Shown here: positions 31,953 through 39,984 of the stretch, in pieces
How positions within the stretch are numbered: the stretch's first letter is position 1
Layout of the letters: every line of letters starts with the position of its first letter
From: Bradyrhizobium betae
Lineage (GTDB): Bacteria; Pseudomonadota; Alphaproteobacteria; Rhizobiales; Xanthobacteraceae
NCBI RefSeq assembly: GCF_008932115.1
Contig: NZ_CP044543.1
Span: 372,001-436,000 of the forward strand
Reading direction: 5' to 3'
Length of the DNA stretch: 64,000 bases
Notes under the pieces: generated by a model
Told to the model about the DNA's origin: nothing
The model's database searches: none
Seen by the model: only the letters and a program-made list of their open reading frames with translations
Program-made: the position numbers and the translations under genes

Positions 31953-33419
31953 TCAATCGGTGATGAAGCCGATATCGCCGCGACGGGCTCCGGTCGATCC
32001 CGTTCGGCCATAAAGCCGATTGACGTTGCCGATGAGATTGGCTTGCGGATCGCTCGGGGCGACGAAGCCGTCATCCGGCCGCGATAGCTCTCTCGGGCTC
32101 ACGGCACGAACGAGGTACGGCGTAACGAGAACGACGAGCTCGGTCTGGTTATTGACGAAGTCCTGACTCCGGAAGAGCGCGCCCAGCAGCGGTACCTGCA
32201 TGAGGCCGGGCAAGCCATTCACAGCTCGCTTTGTCTGGTCCCGAATCAGGCCGGCGATGGCCATGGACCCGCCCGAGGGGATTTCGAGCGTGCTCTCGGC
32301 CCGGCGCGTCTTGATCGACGGAATGGTCAGAGAGTTGGTCGTGCTGTCGCTCACCGCCTGAGACAAGGTGATCGAATTCTCGTTCGAGAGATCCGACACC
32401 TCGGTCATCAAATGCAGGCTGATGCGACCTTCCGCCAGCACGACCGGCGTGAAGTTCAACGACATTCCGAACTTCTTGTAGCTGATCTGCGTCGTGCACA
32501 CATGGGTCGTCGGGTCGCAGGAATACCCCGCGGGAACGGGAAACTCACCGCCTGAGATGAAAGTGGCGGCCTCTCCCGATATCGCCGTCAGCGTGGGTTC
32601 CGCCAACGTGCGTACGACGCCCGCCTTCTCCATCGCCCTCAGCGTGGCCGTCTTTCCGCCGGCCGACAGGGTCACGCTGTTGCCGTCGACAAGGTTCTTG
32701 CCGTAGGCCGTGAAGGGGTTTGAATTGCTCAGGCTGACGACCGACGTGCCCGAGGAGAGACTGGTGCTGAGATCGACACCGAGCTGCTTCACGATCTCGC
32801 GTGAAATCTCGGCGACCGTCACCTTCAACATCACCTGGTCGCGTCCCCGAACCGTGATCGAGTTGACAACTTTGTCGGCCGCGCCGGTGAGACGCGCGGC
32901 AATATCGTTGGCCTGCTGGGCTTCGATGGGCGTCGCGACGGAGCCGCTCAGGATGACCCCATCGCCGACGCCGTCAATCTGGACATTGGCCGCGGGAAGC
33001 GCCTGCTTCAGTGCGGCACGAACTCCGTTGAGGTCACGCTTGACGGCGATGTCGTAGGCGACGATCGACTGGCCGGCGGTATCGAAGAACACCACGTTGG
33101 TTTGCCCGACCGCCGCGCCGATGATGTAGGCGCGCTGCGCCGATCGAAGCACAACGTTGGCGATCTTGGGGTCGGCGACCAGCACGTCCTTCGCATCGCG
33201 CGGAAGATCGACCACGAACGACTTGCCTATGCCGAGTGACGCAAACCTCGTATCGGACTGGCTGACCGCGTCTCCCTGTCGCGGGGTTCGCAGGTCCCCA
33301 GCTCCCGAGGACGACGATGGTCCGGCGCAAACAGCAGCCAGAACGAGCAGCGCTGAAAGCCGGCGCCTGCGGGCACGCGGGGATGGCCCGATGCCACGAT
33401 AGATAAGACTGATCCTCAA
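31953..33419 (-). CDS. CpaC/RcpA-like type II/III secretin, orphan
   Basis: The product has 488 residues. It has an N-terminal basic region and hydrophobic signal segment (RRRRLSALLVLAAVCAG). A pilus-assembly N-domain (SFVVDLPRDAKDVLVADPKI) and BON-like part follow, then the secretin domain: VMLKVTVAEISREIVKQLGV, a Cys pair in YSCDPTTHVCTT, and the C-terminal QVPLLGALFRSQDFVNNQTE with LVVLVTPYLV. It should form an outer-membrane ring for Flp/Tad-type pilus export. The start is a TTG with GAGGGA upstream. No other tad/cpa gene is next to it, so it is a lone paralogue. Confidence 0.85.
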   Translation of the reverse strand: MRISLIYRGIGPSPRARRRRLSALLVLAAVCAGPSSSSGAGDLRTPRQGDAVSQSDTRFASLGIGKSFVVDLPRDAKDVLVADPKIANVVLRSAQRAYIIGAAVGQTNVVFFDTAGQSIVAYDIAVKRDLNGVRAALKQALPAANVQIDGVGDGVILSGSVATPIEAQQANDIAARLTGAADKVVNSITVRGRDQVMLKVTVAEISREIVKQLGVDLSTSLSSGTSVVSLSNSNPFTAYGKNLVDGNSVTLSAGGKTATLRAMEKAGVVRTLAEPTLTAISGEAATFISGGEFPVPAGYSCDPTTHVCTTQISYKKFGMSLNFTPVVLAEGRISLHLMTEVSDLSNENSITLSQAVSDSTTNSLTIPSIKTRRAESTLEIPSGGSMAIAGLIRDQTKRAVNGLPGLMQVPLLGALFRSQDFVNNQTELVVLVTPYLVRAVSPRELSRPDDGFVAPSDPQANLIGNVNRLYGRTGSTGARRGDIGFITD

Positions 33420-33738
33420 CGTCTTGTCCCTCAGATGACGCCGAGGGTCCCTCGCAGGCTGCGAGAAGCCACATGGCAGTCAACGCGGCTTGAACGTTGC
33501 AGGCCAGACGTTCGGGCGCCGCCAGCGCGAGTGAAACAAAATTGAGGGCGGCGACACACACCGGACAAAGATGCCTAAATCCGGCCGAAATGATCGATGC
33601 GCGCGGGGCAACCGACTCAACGGCGGAGGTGCTGCCCGACCGGAAGGACGACCTCGGAGCACAGCGTCAAACGCGTGCTCGTTGCTCAGAATGGTGTTGC
33701 GATGGATCAATGCTGCCCGGCGACGGGGCAAACGCGAG
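33420..33738. other. Gene-free stretch of 319 bases
   Basis: I see no credible coding frame, RNA gene or repeat here; frames crossing it have shadow-like Arg/Ala-rich composition. It must hold the promoter of the secretin gene and the 3' end region of the carboxyltransferase transcript, but no clear -35/-10 pair or hairpin was found. Confidence 0.5.
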
Positions 33739-35298
33739 CTACGGCCTGATCGTCATGTTCTCTGGCGGACCCGGCTTGCGCAGCGGCTCGGCGAGTCTTG
33801 CAAACTCGCACAGCAGCGACCGCGTCTTCCTGGGATCGATGATCTCCTCGACCCAGAACTTCTCGGCCGAGCGGAACGGCGAGCGCAGCTTGTTGAGGCG
33901 GTCCTCGATCTCCTTCAGCTTGGCCGGCTTGTCCTCGGCCGCGTCGATGTCGGCGCGGTAGGCGGCTTCGATGCCGCCTTCGAGCGGAAGCGAGCCCCAA
34001 TAGGCCGACGGCCAGGCGTAGCGGATCGAGAAGCGGTCGGCCGGCTGATGCACCACGCCGGCAACGCCGAAGGCGTTGCGCAGGATCACGGTGCACCACG
34101 GCACCGTGGTCTGGTTGACCGCGGTCATGGCGCGGACGCCGTGGCGGATCGTGCCAGCCTTCTCGGCATCGAGGCCGATCATGAAGCCGGGGCAATCCAT
34201 GAGATAGACGATCGGCAAATGGAAGGTCTCGGCGAAGTCGACCCAGCGTATCGCCTTCTGACAGGCATCCGCGGTCCAGGAGCCGCCATAGTGAAAACTG
34301 TCGCTGGCAAGCACCATCACCGCCCTGCCCTCGAGTCGCGCCAGACCCACGACAAGCGGCTTGCCGAAGTTCTTTGCGACTTCGAAGAACGAGCCCTTGT
34401 CCACGACCTGCTCGATGATCGGCCGGATCTTGTAGACCTGCTTGCGGTTGCGCGGCACCGCGCTCATCAGCGCCTCTTCGCTGCGCTCGGGATTGTCGGC
34501 GCAGGGCAAAGTCGGCGGCAGCTCGTAGACCGATGATGGCAGGTAAGAGAGGAAACGCCGCGCGCAAGCGAACGCCTCTTCTTCCGTGTCGACGGCATGA
34601 TCGACCGCGCCGGCCCGGGTCTGGATGTCGGCGCCGCCCAGTTCCTCCTTCGTGAGGTCCTGCCCCAGCGCCTTCACCACCGGCGGCCCCGCGACGAACA
34701 TCGCGGACTTCCTTGTCATGATAGAATAGTGGCTTGCCGCGAGGCGCGCGGCACCAAGGCCCGCGACCGAGCCGAGGCCAAGCGCTACCACGGGCACGCG
34801 CGACAGGTTTTCCGTCGTGAAGCGATACCAGCGCGTGCCGCCGATGCCGCCCGGCAAATTCGCAGCGCCCTTGGTCTCGATGGTCTTGACCGAGCCGCCG
34901 CCGCCGGAGCCTTCGATGATCCGGATGATGGGCAGGCGGAAATCGTGCGCCATCTCCTCCGCCATCAGCGGCTTGGCCGAGATCGACGCATCCGCCGAGC
35001 CGCCACGCACGGTGAAGTCGTCGCCGACCACAACCACCGTGCGGCCGTCGATGCGCCCGCGGCCGAACACGCAGTTCGCCGGCGTGAGTTTCTGCAGCTC
35101 GCCGCTGGAATCGTATTCACCGGTGCCGGAGACGGCACCGATCTCGTGAAAGCTGCCTCTGTCGGTCAGCTTGTCGATACGCTCCCGAACAGTCAGTCGG
35201 CCCTGGTCATGCTGACGCTTGACCTTGTCAACGCCGCCCATCTCCCGCGCGAAGGCTTCGCGCCGGGCGAGCTCGTCGAGTTCCGGCTTCCAGTTCAT
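33739..35298 (-). CDS. Acyl-CoA carboxylase carboxyltransferase subunit
   Basis: The product has 519 residues, a two-half carboxyltransferase like the beta subunits of propionyl- and methylcrotonyl-CoA carboxylases. The N-terminal half has REAFAREMGGVDKVKRQHDQ, the oxyanion Gly-rich block RIIEGSGGGGSVKT and GSVAGLGAARLAASHYSIM. The C-terminal half has DCPGFMIGLDAEKAGTIRHG and FGVAGVVHQPADRFSIRYAW. It transfers CO2 from carboxybiotin to an acyl-CoA. GGAGGGAG precedes the ATG at 35298. A small biotin carrier is at 36297, but no biotin carboxylase is in view. The acyl substrate is not clear. Confidence 0.9.
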   Translation of the reverse strand: MNWKPELDELARREAFAREMGGVDKVKRQHDQGRLTVRERIDKLTDRGSFHEIGAVSGTGEYDSSGELQKLTPANCVFGRGRIDGRTVVVVGDDFTVRGGSADASISAKPLMAEEMAHDFRLPIIRIIEGSGGGGSVKTIETKGAANLPGGIGGTRWYRFTTENLSRVPVVALGLGSVAGLGAARLAASHYSIMTRKSAMFVAGPPVVKALGQDLTKEELGGADIQTRAGAVDHAVDTEEEAFACARRFLSYLPSSVYELPPTLPCADNPERSEEALMSAVPRNRKQVYKIRPIIEQVVDKGSFFEVAKNFGKPLVVGLARLEGRAVMVLASDSFHYGGSWTADACQKAIRWVDFAETFHLPIVYLMDCPGFMIGLDAEKAGTIRHGVRAMTAVNQTTVPWCTVILRNAFGVAGVVHQPADRFSIRYAWPSAYWGSLPLEGGIEAAYRADIDAAEDKPAKLKEIEDRLNKLRSPFRSAEKFWVEEIIDPRKTRSLLCEFARLAEPLRKPGPPENMTIRP

Positions 35299-36202
35299 TC
35301 ACTCCCTCCGAATTGATCGGCTTGTTATTGTTATGCACGGCCATTGCGACCGGTTTGCGCGGGATACGCGCATTGAAGGCGTCGCCTTCGGCGCCTTCCA
35401 TCAGGCTGCCCAGCGAGCGTGCGAGGCCAAGCATCGGCGGGGCGACCTCGTCATGCAGGCGCTGCTCGTCGTACATCGCCGAGAGCAGACCGATCGTGAT
35501 CACGACGAAGGTCTGGTACTGCGGCGACCAGATCGGCACCGCCAGACCGTTGATGTGGGGGCTCCACAGGCCGCAGGCCACGACATAGCCGCGCTCGCGC
35601 AGCGACTGCCGGTTGGCCTCGATACGCGGCTTGAGGATTTTTGCAGCCTCGGGAGCTTCCCGCTCGATGTCGGCGATGAAGGCGTCCCCGACCTCGGGCG
35701 CCAGTGCCGCAGTGTAGGCCGCGCCCGCGGCGGTCGATGCCATCGAGATGCGGCTGCCGGTGGCCTCGTGCAGGCCGAGCGCCGTCGCCGAGCGCGCGAA
35801 CTGGAGATAGACCAGATGGAAACGATCGGGGACGACGAAGCCGACCGTGCCGGGCAGCTGCTCGGCCACTTCCTGGAGCCGCTGCCGGATCATGCTGCGC
35901 AGCTGCGCGCCCTTCATCATCGAGGCGCTCATCGCTACCGCGCTCGGGCCAATGCGATATTTCTGATCGCGCGGCAGATAGACGAGCTGTCCCATCCGCG
36001 TCAGCGTGTGCGTGAGCCGCGACACCGTCGAGCGCGGCAGACCGCACCGATTTGAAATCTCGAGATTGCCGAGTCGAGCCTCGTGGCCCTCGAAGCATCG
36101 CAACACGTCGAACGCGCGCGACACCACCTGGATGACATCCCCCTCGCCGGCGTCGCCAGCGAGTGCACCTTGTCTACTCAACCGCTCCGAACGTCGTCCC
36201 AT
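35228..36202 (-). CDS. IclR family regulator
   Basis: The product has 324 residues from the ATG at 36202. The N-terminal winged HTH (VSRAFDVLRCFEGHEARLGN followed by EISNRCGLPRSTVSRLTHTL) is typical IclR. The effector domain has TGSRISMASTAAGAAYTAAL and ANRQSLRERGYVVACGLWSP. The last ~35 residues (HNNNKPINSEGVNELEAGTR...) exceed the family length and overlap the carboxyltransferase gene by 71 bases. A perfect TTCCGC-TGT-GCGGAA operator lies just upstream, so it probably controls itself, the carboxyltransferase and the divergent biotin carrier. Confidence 0.9.
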   Translation of the reverse strand: MGRRSERLSRQGALAGDAGEGDVIQVVSRAFDVLRCFEGHEARLGNLEISNRCGLPRSTVSRLTHTLTRMGQLVYLPRDQKYRIGPSAVAMSASMMKGAQLRSMIRQRLQEVAEQLPGTVGFVVPDRFHLVYLQFARSATALGLHEATGSRISMASTAAGAAYTAALAPEVGDAFIADIEREAPEAAKILKPRIEANRQSLRERGYVVACGLWSPHINGLAVPIWSPQYQTFVVITIGLLSAMYDEQRLHDEVAPPMLGLARSLGSLMEGAEGDAFNARIPRKPVAMAVHNNNKPINSEGVNELEAGTRRARPARSLRAGDGRR

Positions 36203-36217
36203 GTTCCCTACCAATTG

Positions 36218-36232
36218 TTCCGCTGTGCGGAA
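36218..36232. promoter_or_regulatory. IclR-type operator
   Basis: TTCCGC-TGT-GCGGAA is a perfect 6-bp inverted repeat with 3-base spacer, close to the GTTCCGC...GCGGAAC form reported for several IclR proteins. It lies 16 bases before the IclR start and 65 bases before the biotin carrier start, in the divergent gap. Confidence 0.75.
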
Positions 36233-36296
36233 TTAAATTCCACTTGCAGACGACGCTACCTCAGGCATTTTGCAACGACAACAAAAAGGCGATCGC

Positions 36297-36518
36297 ATGC
36301 CAGAAATTAAGATCATCACGGAGGTCGCGGGTCGCATCTGCGCAACTCTCGTGCAAGTTGGAGGAACTGTTGCGGATGGCGATGAAATTGTAGTCGTCGA
36401 AGCGATGAAGATGGAGATCCCTGTGCCGTCGCCCGCGAGCGGCACGATCACATCGCTTCTCGTCAAGCTCGACGACGTCGTTGCCGAAGGACAGGCGATC
36501 GCGATGATCGCGAATTGA
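36297..36518 (+). CDS. Biotin carboxyl carrier domain protein, 73 residues
   Basis: The product is a single biotinyl/lipoyl domain. The biotinylation motif is VEAMKMEIPV with Lys at the beta-turn, then SPASGTITSLLVKLDDVVAE and a closing GQAIAMIAN strand. It carries carboxybiotin between a biotin carboxylase and a carboxyltransferase. At 73 residues it is a stand-alone domain, shorter than AccB. The carboxyltransferase gene lies across the divergent IclR gene. It is likely the partner of that subunit and under the same IclR control. The biotin carboxylase must be encoded elsewhere. Confidence 0.9.
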   Translation: MPEIKIITEVAGRICATLVQVGGTVADGDEIVVVEAMKMEIPVPSPASGTITSLLVKLDDVVAEGQAIAMIAN

Positions 36519-36684
36519 CTGCATTCTCCATCGCTTCCGCGACAATCTGTCTGCTTCATTGCTGCGTTCGCGGTACGTCGTTGCCATCGCTCGAGCGCGG
36601 TGACATGATCGCCTCCAAATAAAAAACCGTTTCAAACAAAGAACGAAAATCTTCGCGGCAAAAGCGGAGATCGTGGAGGGAAAC

Positions 36685-37851
36685 ATGCTTCGCGGGCTTA
36701 TCATGCTTGCGCCTGCCTTGATTGCAGGCGCTTCTTTTGTGTCTACACGCTATGCATTCGCCGATGACATCAAGCTGCCGGCGACATTGACGTTCACCGC
36801 CTATGACACCGGCACCGCCGGCTTCAACATCGCGGTCGGCGTCGGCAAGATGATGAAGGACAAATACAGCACCGACGTTCGCGTGCTCCCCGCAGGCAAC
36901 GACGTCGCCCGTCTCGCGCCGCTGCGCGCCAAGCGCGCCGCGGCATCGGCGATGGGATCGGGCACCTATTTCGCGCAGGAAGGCGTGTTCGAATTCGGCT
37001 CCAGGGAATGGGGTCCGCAGCCGCTCCAGATTCTGCTCTCGTCCGTCGACTGCAATTGCGGCACGCTCGGCGTTGCCGCGGATGCCGGCGTGAAGGAGCT
37101 GAAGGACCTGAAAGGCAAGCGCGTTGGCTTCGTCGTCGGCTCGCCCGCGCTGAACCAGAATTCGCTGGCGGTGCTCGCCTTCGCGGGGCTGACGCAGAAG
37201 GACGTCAAGGTCGTCGAATTCGCCAGCTACGGCGCGATGTGGAAAGGCCTGATCAACAACGACACCGATGCGGCCTTCGGCACCACCATCACCGGCCCGG
37301 CCAAGGAAGCCGAGACCTCGCCGCGCGGACTGGTCTGGCCGCCGCTCCCCGCCAAGGACAAGGAAGGCTGGGCGCGGATGCAGAAGGTCGGCTCGTTCTT
37401 CTTCCCGCAGACGGCCACCTGCGGCGCCGGCATCTCGCCGGAGAAGCCGATTGAGCTCGGCAACTATCCCTACCCGATCTTCGTCGCCTATGCTTCGCAG
37501 CCGGCCGACCAGGTCTATGCGATGACCAAGGCGATGATCGTCAACTACGACGCCTACAAGGACTCCGCACCCGGCGCCGGTGGCCTTGGCGCCGACCGGC
37601 AGACCAAGAACTGGGTGGTGCCGGTGCATCCCGGCGCGGTGAAGGCTTTGAAGGAAGCCGGTCAATGGAGCGACGCGCAGGAGGCGCATAACAACAAGCT
37701 GTTCAAGCGCCAAGACGTGCTCGGCGCGGCGTGGACCGATTACGGCAAATCCAATCCGCCGGCGGATGACAAGGCGTTCCTCGAAGGCTGGATGAAGGCG
37801 CGCGCCGCGGCGCTTGCCAAGGCCGACATGCCGAACGGGTTCGAGGACTAG
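36685..37851 (+). CDS. TAXI-type TRAP transporter substrate-binding protein
   Basis: The product has 388 residues from the ATG at 36685, preceded by GGAGGG (an in-frame GTG at 36673 is less likely). A signal peptide (MLRGLIMLAPALIAGASFVS and a Phe-Ala cut before DD) is followed by a TAXI-family solute receptor: LTFTAYDTGTAGFNIAVGVG and VLPAGNDVARLAPLRAKRAA. TAXI receptors bind acidic amino acids or carboxylates in the periplasm. The fused TRAP permease follows by 36 bases, then a glutaminase fusion, which hints at glutamate or glutamine as ligand. Confidence 0.9.
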   Translation: MLRGLIMLAPALIAGASFVSTRYAFADDIKLPATLTFTAYDTGTAGFNIAVGVGKMMKDKYSTDVRVLPAGNDVARLAPLRAKRAAASAMGSGTYFAQEGVFEFGSREWGPQPLQILLSSVDCNCGTLGVAADAGVKELKDLKGKRVGFVVGSPALNQNSLAVLAFAGLTQKDVKVVEFASYGAMWKGLINNDTDAAFGTTITGPAKEAETSPRGLVWPPLPAKDKEGWARMQKVGSFFFPQTATCGAGISPEKPIELGNYPYPIFVAYASQPADQVYAMTKAMIVNYDAYKDSAPGAGGLGADRQTKNWVVPVHPGAVKALKEAGQWSDAQEAHNNKLFKRQDVLGAAWTDYGKSNPPADDKAFLEGWMKARAAALAKADMPNGFED

Positions 37852-37887
37852 TCCACAGCGGTTCATAGCCCACGCGCGGGGTCGATC

Positions 37888-39963
37888 ATGTCGTCTGCTT
37901 CAATCTCCACCGGCCCGCAGGACGAGGCCAAGCGGGTCGTGTTCGACGATCCGCATGGCGCCGCCGGCAACATGCAGGAAGCCGAGGTCACGCGCGTCCG
38001 CACGCTTCGCGGTGCATGGCGCTGGACGCTGGTGGCTGCGACCGCGGCGACGATCCTGCTCTGCATCAACCAGCAATTCTCGCTGCGCTTCTTCATCGGC
38101 TATACCCAGCTCAACACCGAATATTTCTATCTGCTGATCGCGCTGATGCTGCCGTTCACGTTCCTCATCTTTCCGGGCACGGAGCGCGCGCCACTCGACC
38201 GCATTCCCTGGTACGACCTTGTCTTCTTCGTCGTGACGTTTGCTGCCGCCCTGCTTCTGATGTCGAACGTGCGCAAGGCGGCGGAGGCCGGCTGGGAGTT
38301 CGGCGGGGCGCCGAACTCCGTGGTCGCGGCAGGCCTCGTGATGTGGGCGATGCTGATGGAGGCGCTGCGCCGCACCGGCGGCTGGAGCCTGCTGCTCAGC
38401 GTCTTCCCCTTTACCGTCTATCCGCTGTTTGCGGAGGCCGGCTGGCTCGGGCCGTTCCGCGGTACGCAGTCGACGCTGGAGCAGGCCACCGCCTACCACG
38501 TGCTGTCAGGCGAGAGCCTGCTCGGCATTCCGATCCAGGCCTTTGCCGACACCGTGATCGGCTTCCTGGTGTTCGGCACCGCGCTGATGATGACGGGCGC
38601 CGGCAAGTTCTTCATCAACCTCGCCTTCGCGATGTGCGGCACGTTCCGCGGCGGCGCGGCGAAAGTCTGCATCTTCGCCAGCGGCCTGCTCGGCATGATG
38701 TCGGGCTCGATCATCTCCAACGTGCTCACCGCCGGGACCATGACCATTCCGGTGATGAAGAAAAGCGGCTTTCGCGCATCCTATGCCGGGGCAATTGAGG
38801 CCTGCGCCTCAACAGGCGCGGTGCTGGCGCCCCCGGTGATGGGCGCCACCGCCTTCGTGATCGCCCAGTTCCTCAATGTCAGCTATGCCGACGTCGCGAT
38901 CGCCGCGATCATTCCGGCGGCGCTCTACTATATCGGCCTGTTCATGCAGGTCGATTCCTATGCTGCGCGCCACGGACTGAAGGGAATTCCACGCGCGGAG
39001 CTGCCGCGGATCATGGATACGATCAAGGACGGCTGGTATTACGTGTTCGTCATCGCGCTGCTGGTCGTGATGCTGCTCTACTTCAAGCGCGAGAGCCATG
39101 CGCCGTTCTACGCCACCGCGCTGCTGCTCGTGCTCAACCAGCTGTTCTCCAAGGACACGCGCTGGACGCTGGCGACGATAGGCAAATTCCTCGAAGTCAA
39201 CGGGCGCACATTCGTCGAGCTGGTCGGCATCCTCGCCGGCTGCGGCCTGCTGATCGGCGCCTTCTCGATGACCGGCGTTGTGTCGAGCCTTGCCAACGAC
39301 CTGCTGCACATCGCGGGCGACAATCCTTTCCTGCTGCTCGGCATGTGCGCCCTCACAAGCCTCATTCTCGGCCTGGGGCTGACGACGACCGCCTGCTACA
39401 TCTTCCTCGCCATCCTGGTCGCGCCCGCGCTGGAGAAACTCGGGCTCAACAAGATGGCGGTGCACATGTTCATCTTCTATTGGGGCATGCTGTCGTCGAT
39501 CACGCCGCCGGTCGCGATCGCCTCCTTCGCGGCCGCCGGCATCGCCGGCTCGCCCGCGATGAAGACCGGCTGGGAATCGATGTGGGTCGGCAGCATCATC
39601 TACTTCATCCCGTTCTTCTTCGTGCTCAATCCGGCGCTGGTGCTGCAAGGACCGAGCCCCTATCTCGCCGGCCTCGGCCTGATGGCGCTCGCCGCGTTCG
39701 GGACGCTGTTCATCTGCGGCGGCATCCAGGGCTATCAGCCGTTCGTCGGCGACCTCCGCGGCGCTGGCCTGATGGAGTGGCCCCTGCGCGTGCTGCTGGT
39801 GATCGGCGGCTTCGTGGTGGCAACCCCGGGCGGCGGGATCATGCCGCTGTCGCAGATGCAGGTGACGCTGCTCGGCCTCGGCATCCTCATGCCCACGGTC
39901 CTGGTCGCGCTCCTCCTGGTCAGGCGGCAAAACCCGATTCCGGACGGGTTGCGCGTGCCCTGA
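37888..39963 (+). CDS. TRAP transporter fused permease (4TM/12TM)
   Basis: The product has 691 residues with about 16-18 membrane segments. The N-terminal part corresponds to DctQ-like helices (WRWTLVAATAATILLCINQQ onward) and the C-terminal part to DctM, with GGAAKVCIFASGLLGMMSGS and ACASTGAVLAPPVMGATAFV typical of the large subunit. Such fused permeases work with TAXI receptors and use a sodium or proton gradient. It is 36 bases downstream of the receptor gene and 21 bases upstream of the glutaminase fusion gene; all three should share one message. Confidence 0.92.
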   Translation: MSSASISTGPQDEAKRVVFDDPHGAAGNMQEAEVTRVRTLRGAWRWTLVAATAATILLCINQQFSLRFFIGYTQLNTEYFYLLIALMLPFTFLIFPGTERAPLDRIPWYDLVFFVVTFAAALLLMSNVRKAAEAGWEFGGAPNSVVAAGLVMWAMLMEALRRTGGWSLLLSVFPFTVYPLFAEAGWLGPFRGTQSTLEQATAYHVLSGESLLGIPIQAFADTVIGFLVFGTALMMTGAGKFFINLAFAMCGTFRGGAAKVCIFASGLLGMMSGSIISNVLTAGTMTIPVMKKSGFRASYAGAIEACASTGAVLAPPVMGATAFVIAQFLNVSYADVAIAAIIPAALYYIGLFMQVDSYAARHGLKGIPRAELPRIMDTIKDGWYYVFVIALLVVMLLYFKRESHAPFYATALLLVLNQLFSKDTRWTLATIGKFLEVNGRTFVELVGILAGCGLLIGAFSMTGVVSSLANDLLHIAGDNPFLLLGMCALTSLILGLGLTTTACYIFLAILVAPALEKLGLNKMAVHMFIFYWGMLSSITPPVAIASFAAAGIAGSPAMKTGWESMWVGSIIYFIPFFFVLNPALVLQGPSPYLAGLGLMALAAFGTLFICGGIQGYQPFVGDLRGAGLMEWPLRVLLVIGGFVVATPGGGIMPLSQMQVTLLGLGILMPTVLVALLLVRRQNPIPDGLRVP

Positions 39964-39984
39964 TTGCGTTGCACAAGGGAGGCG

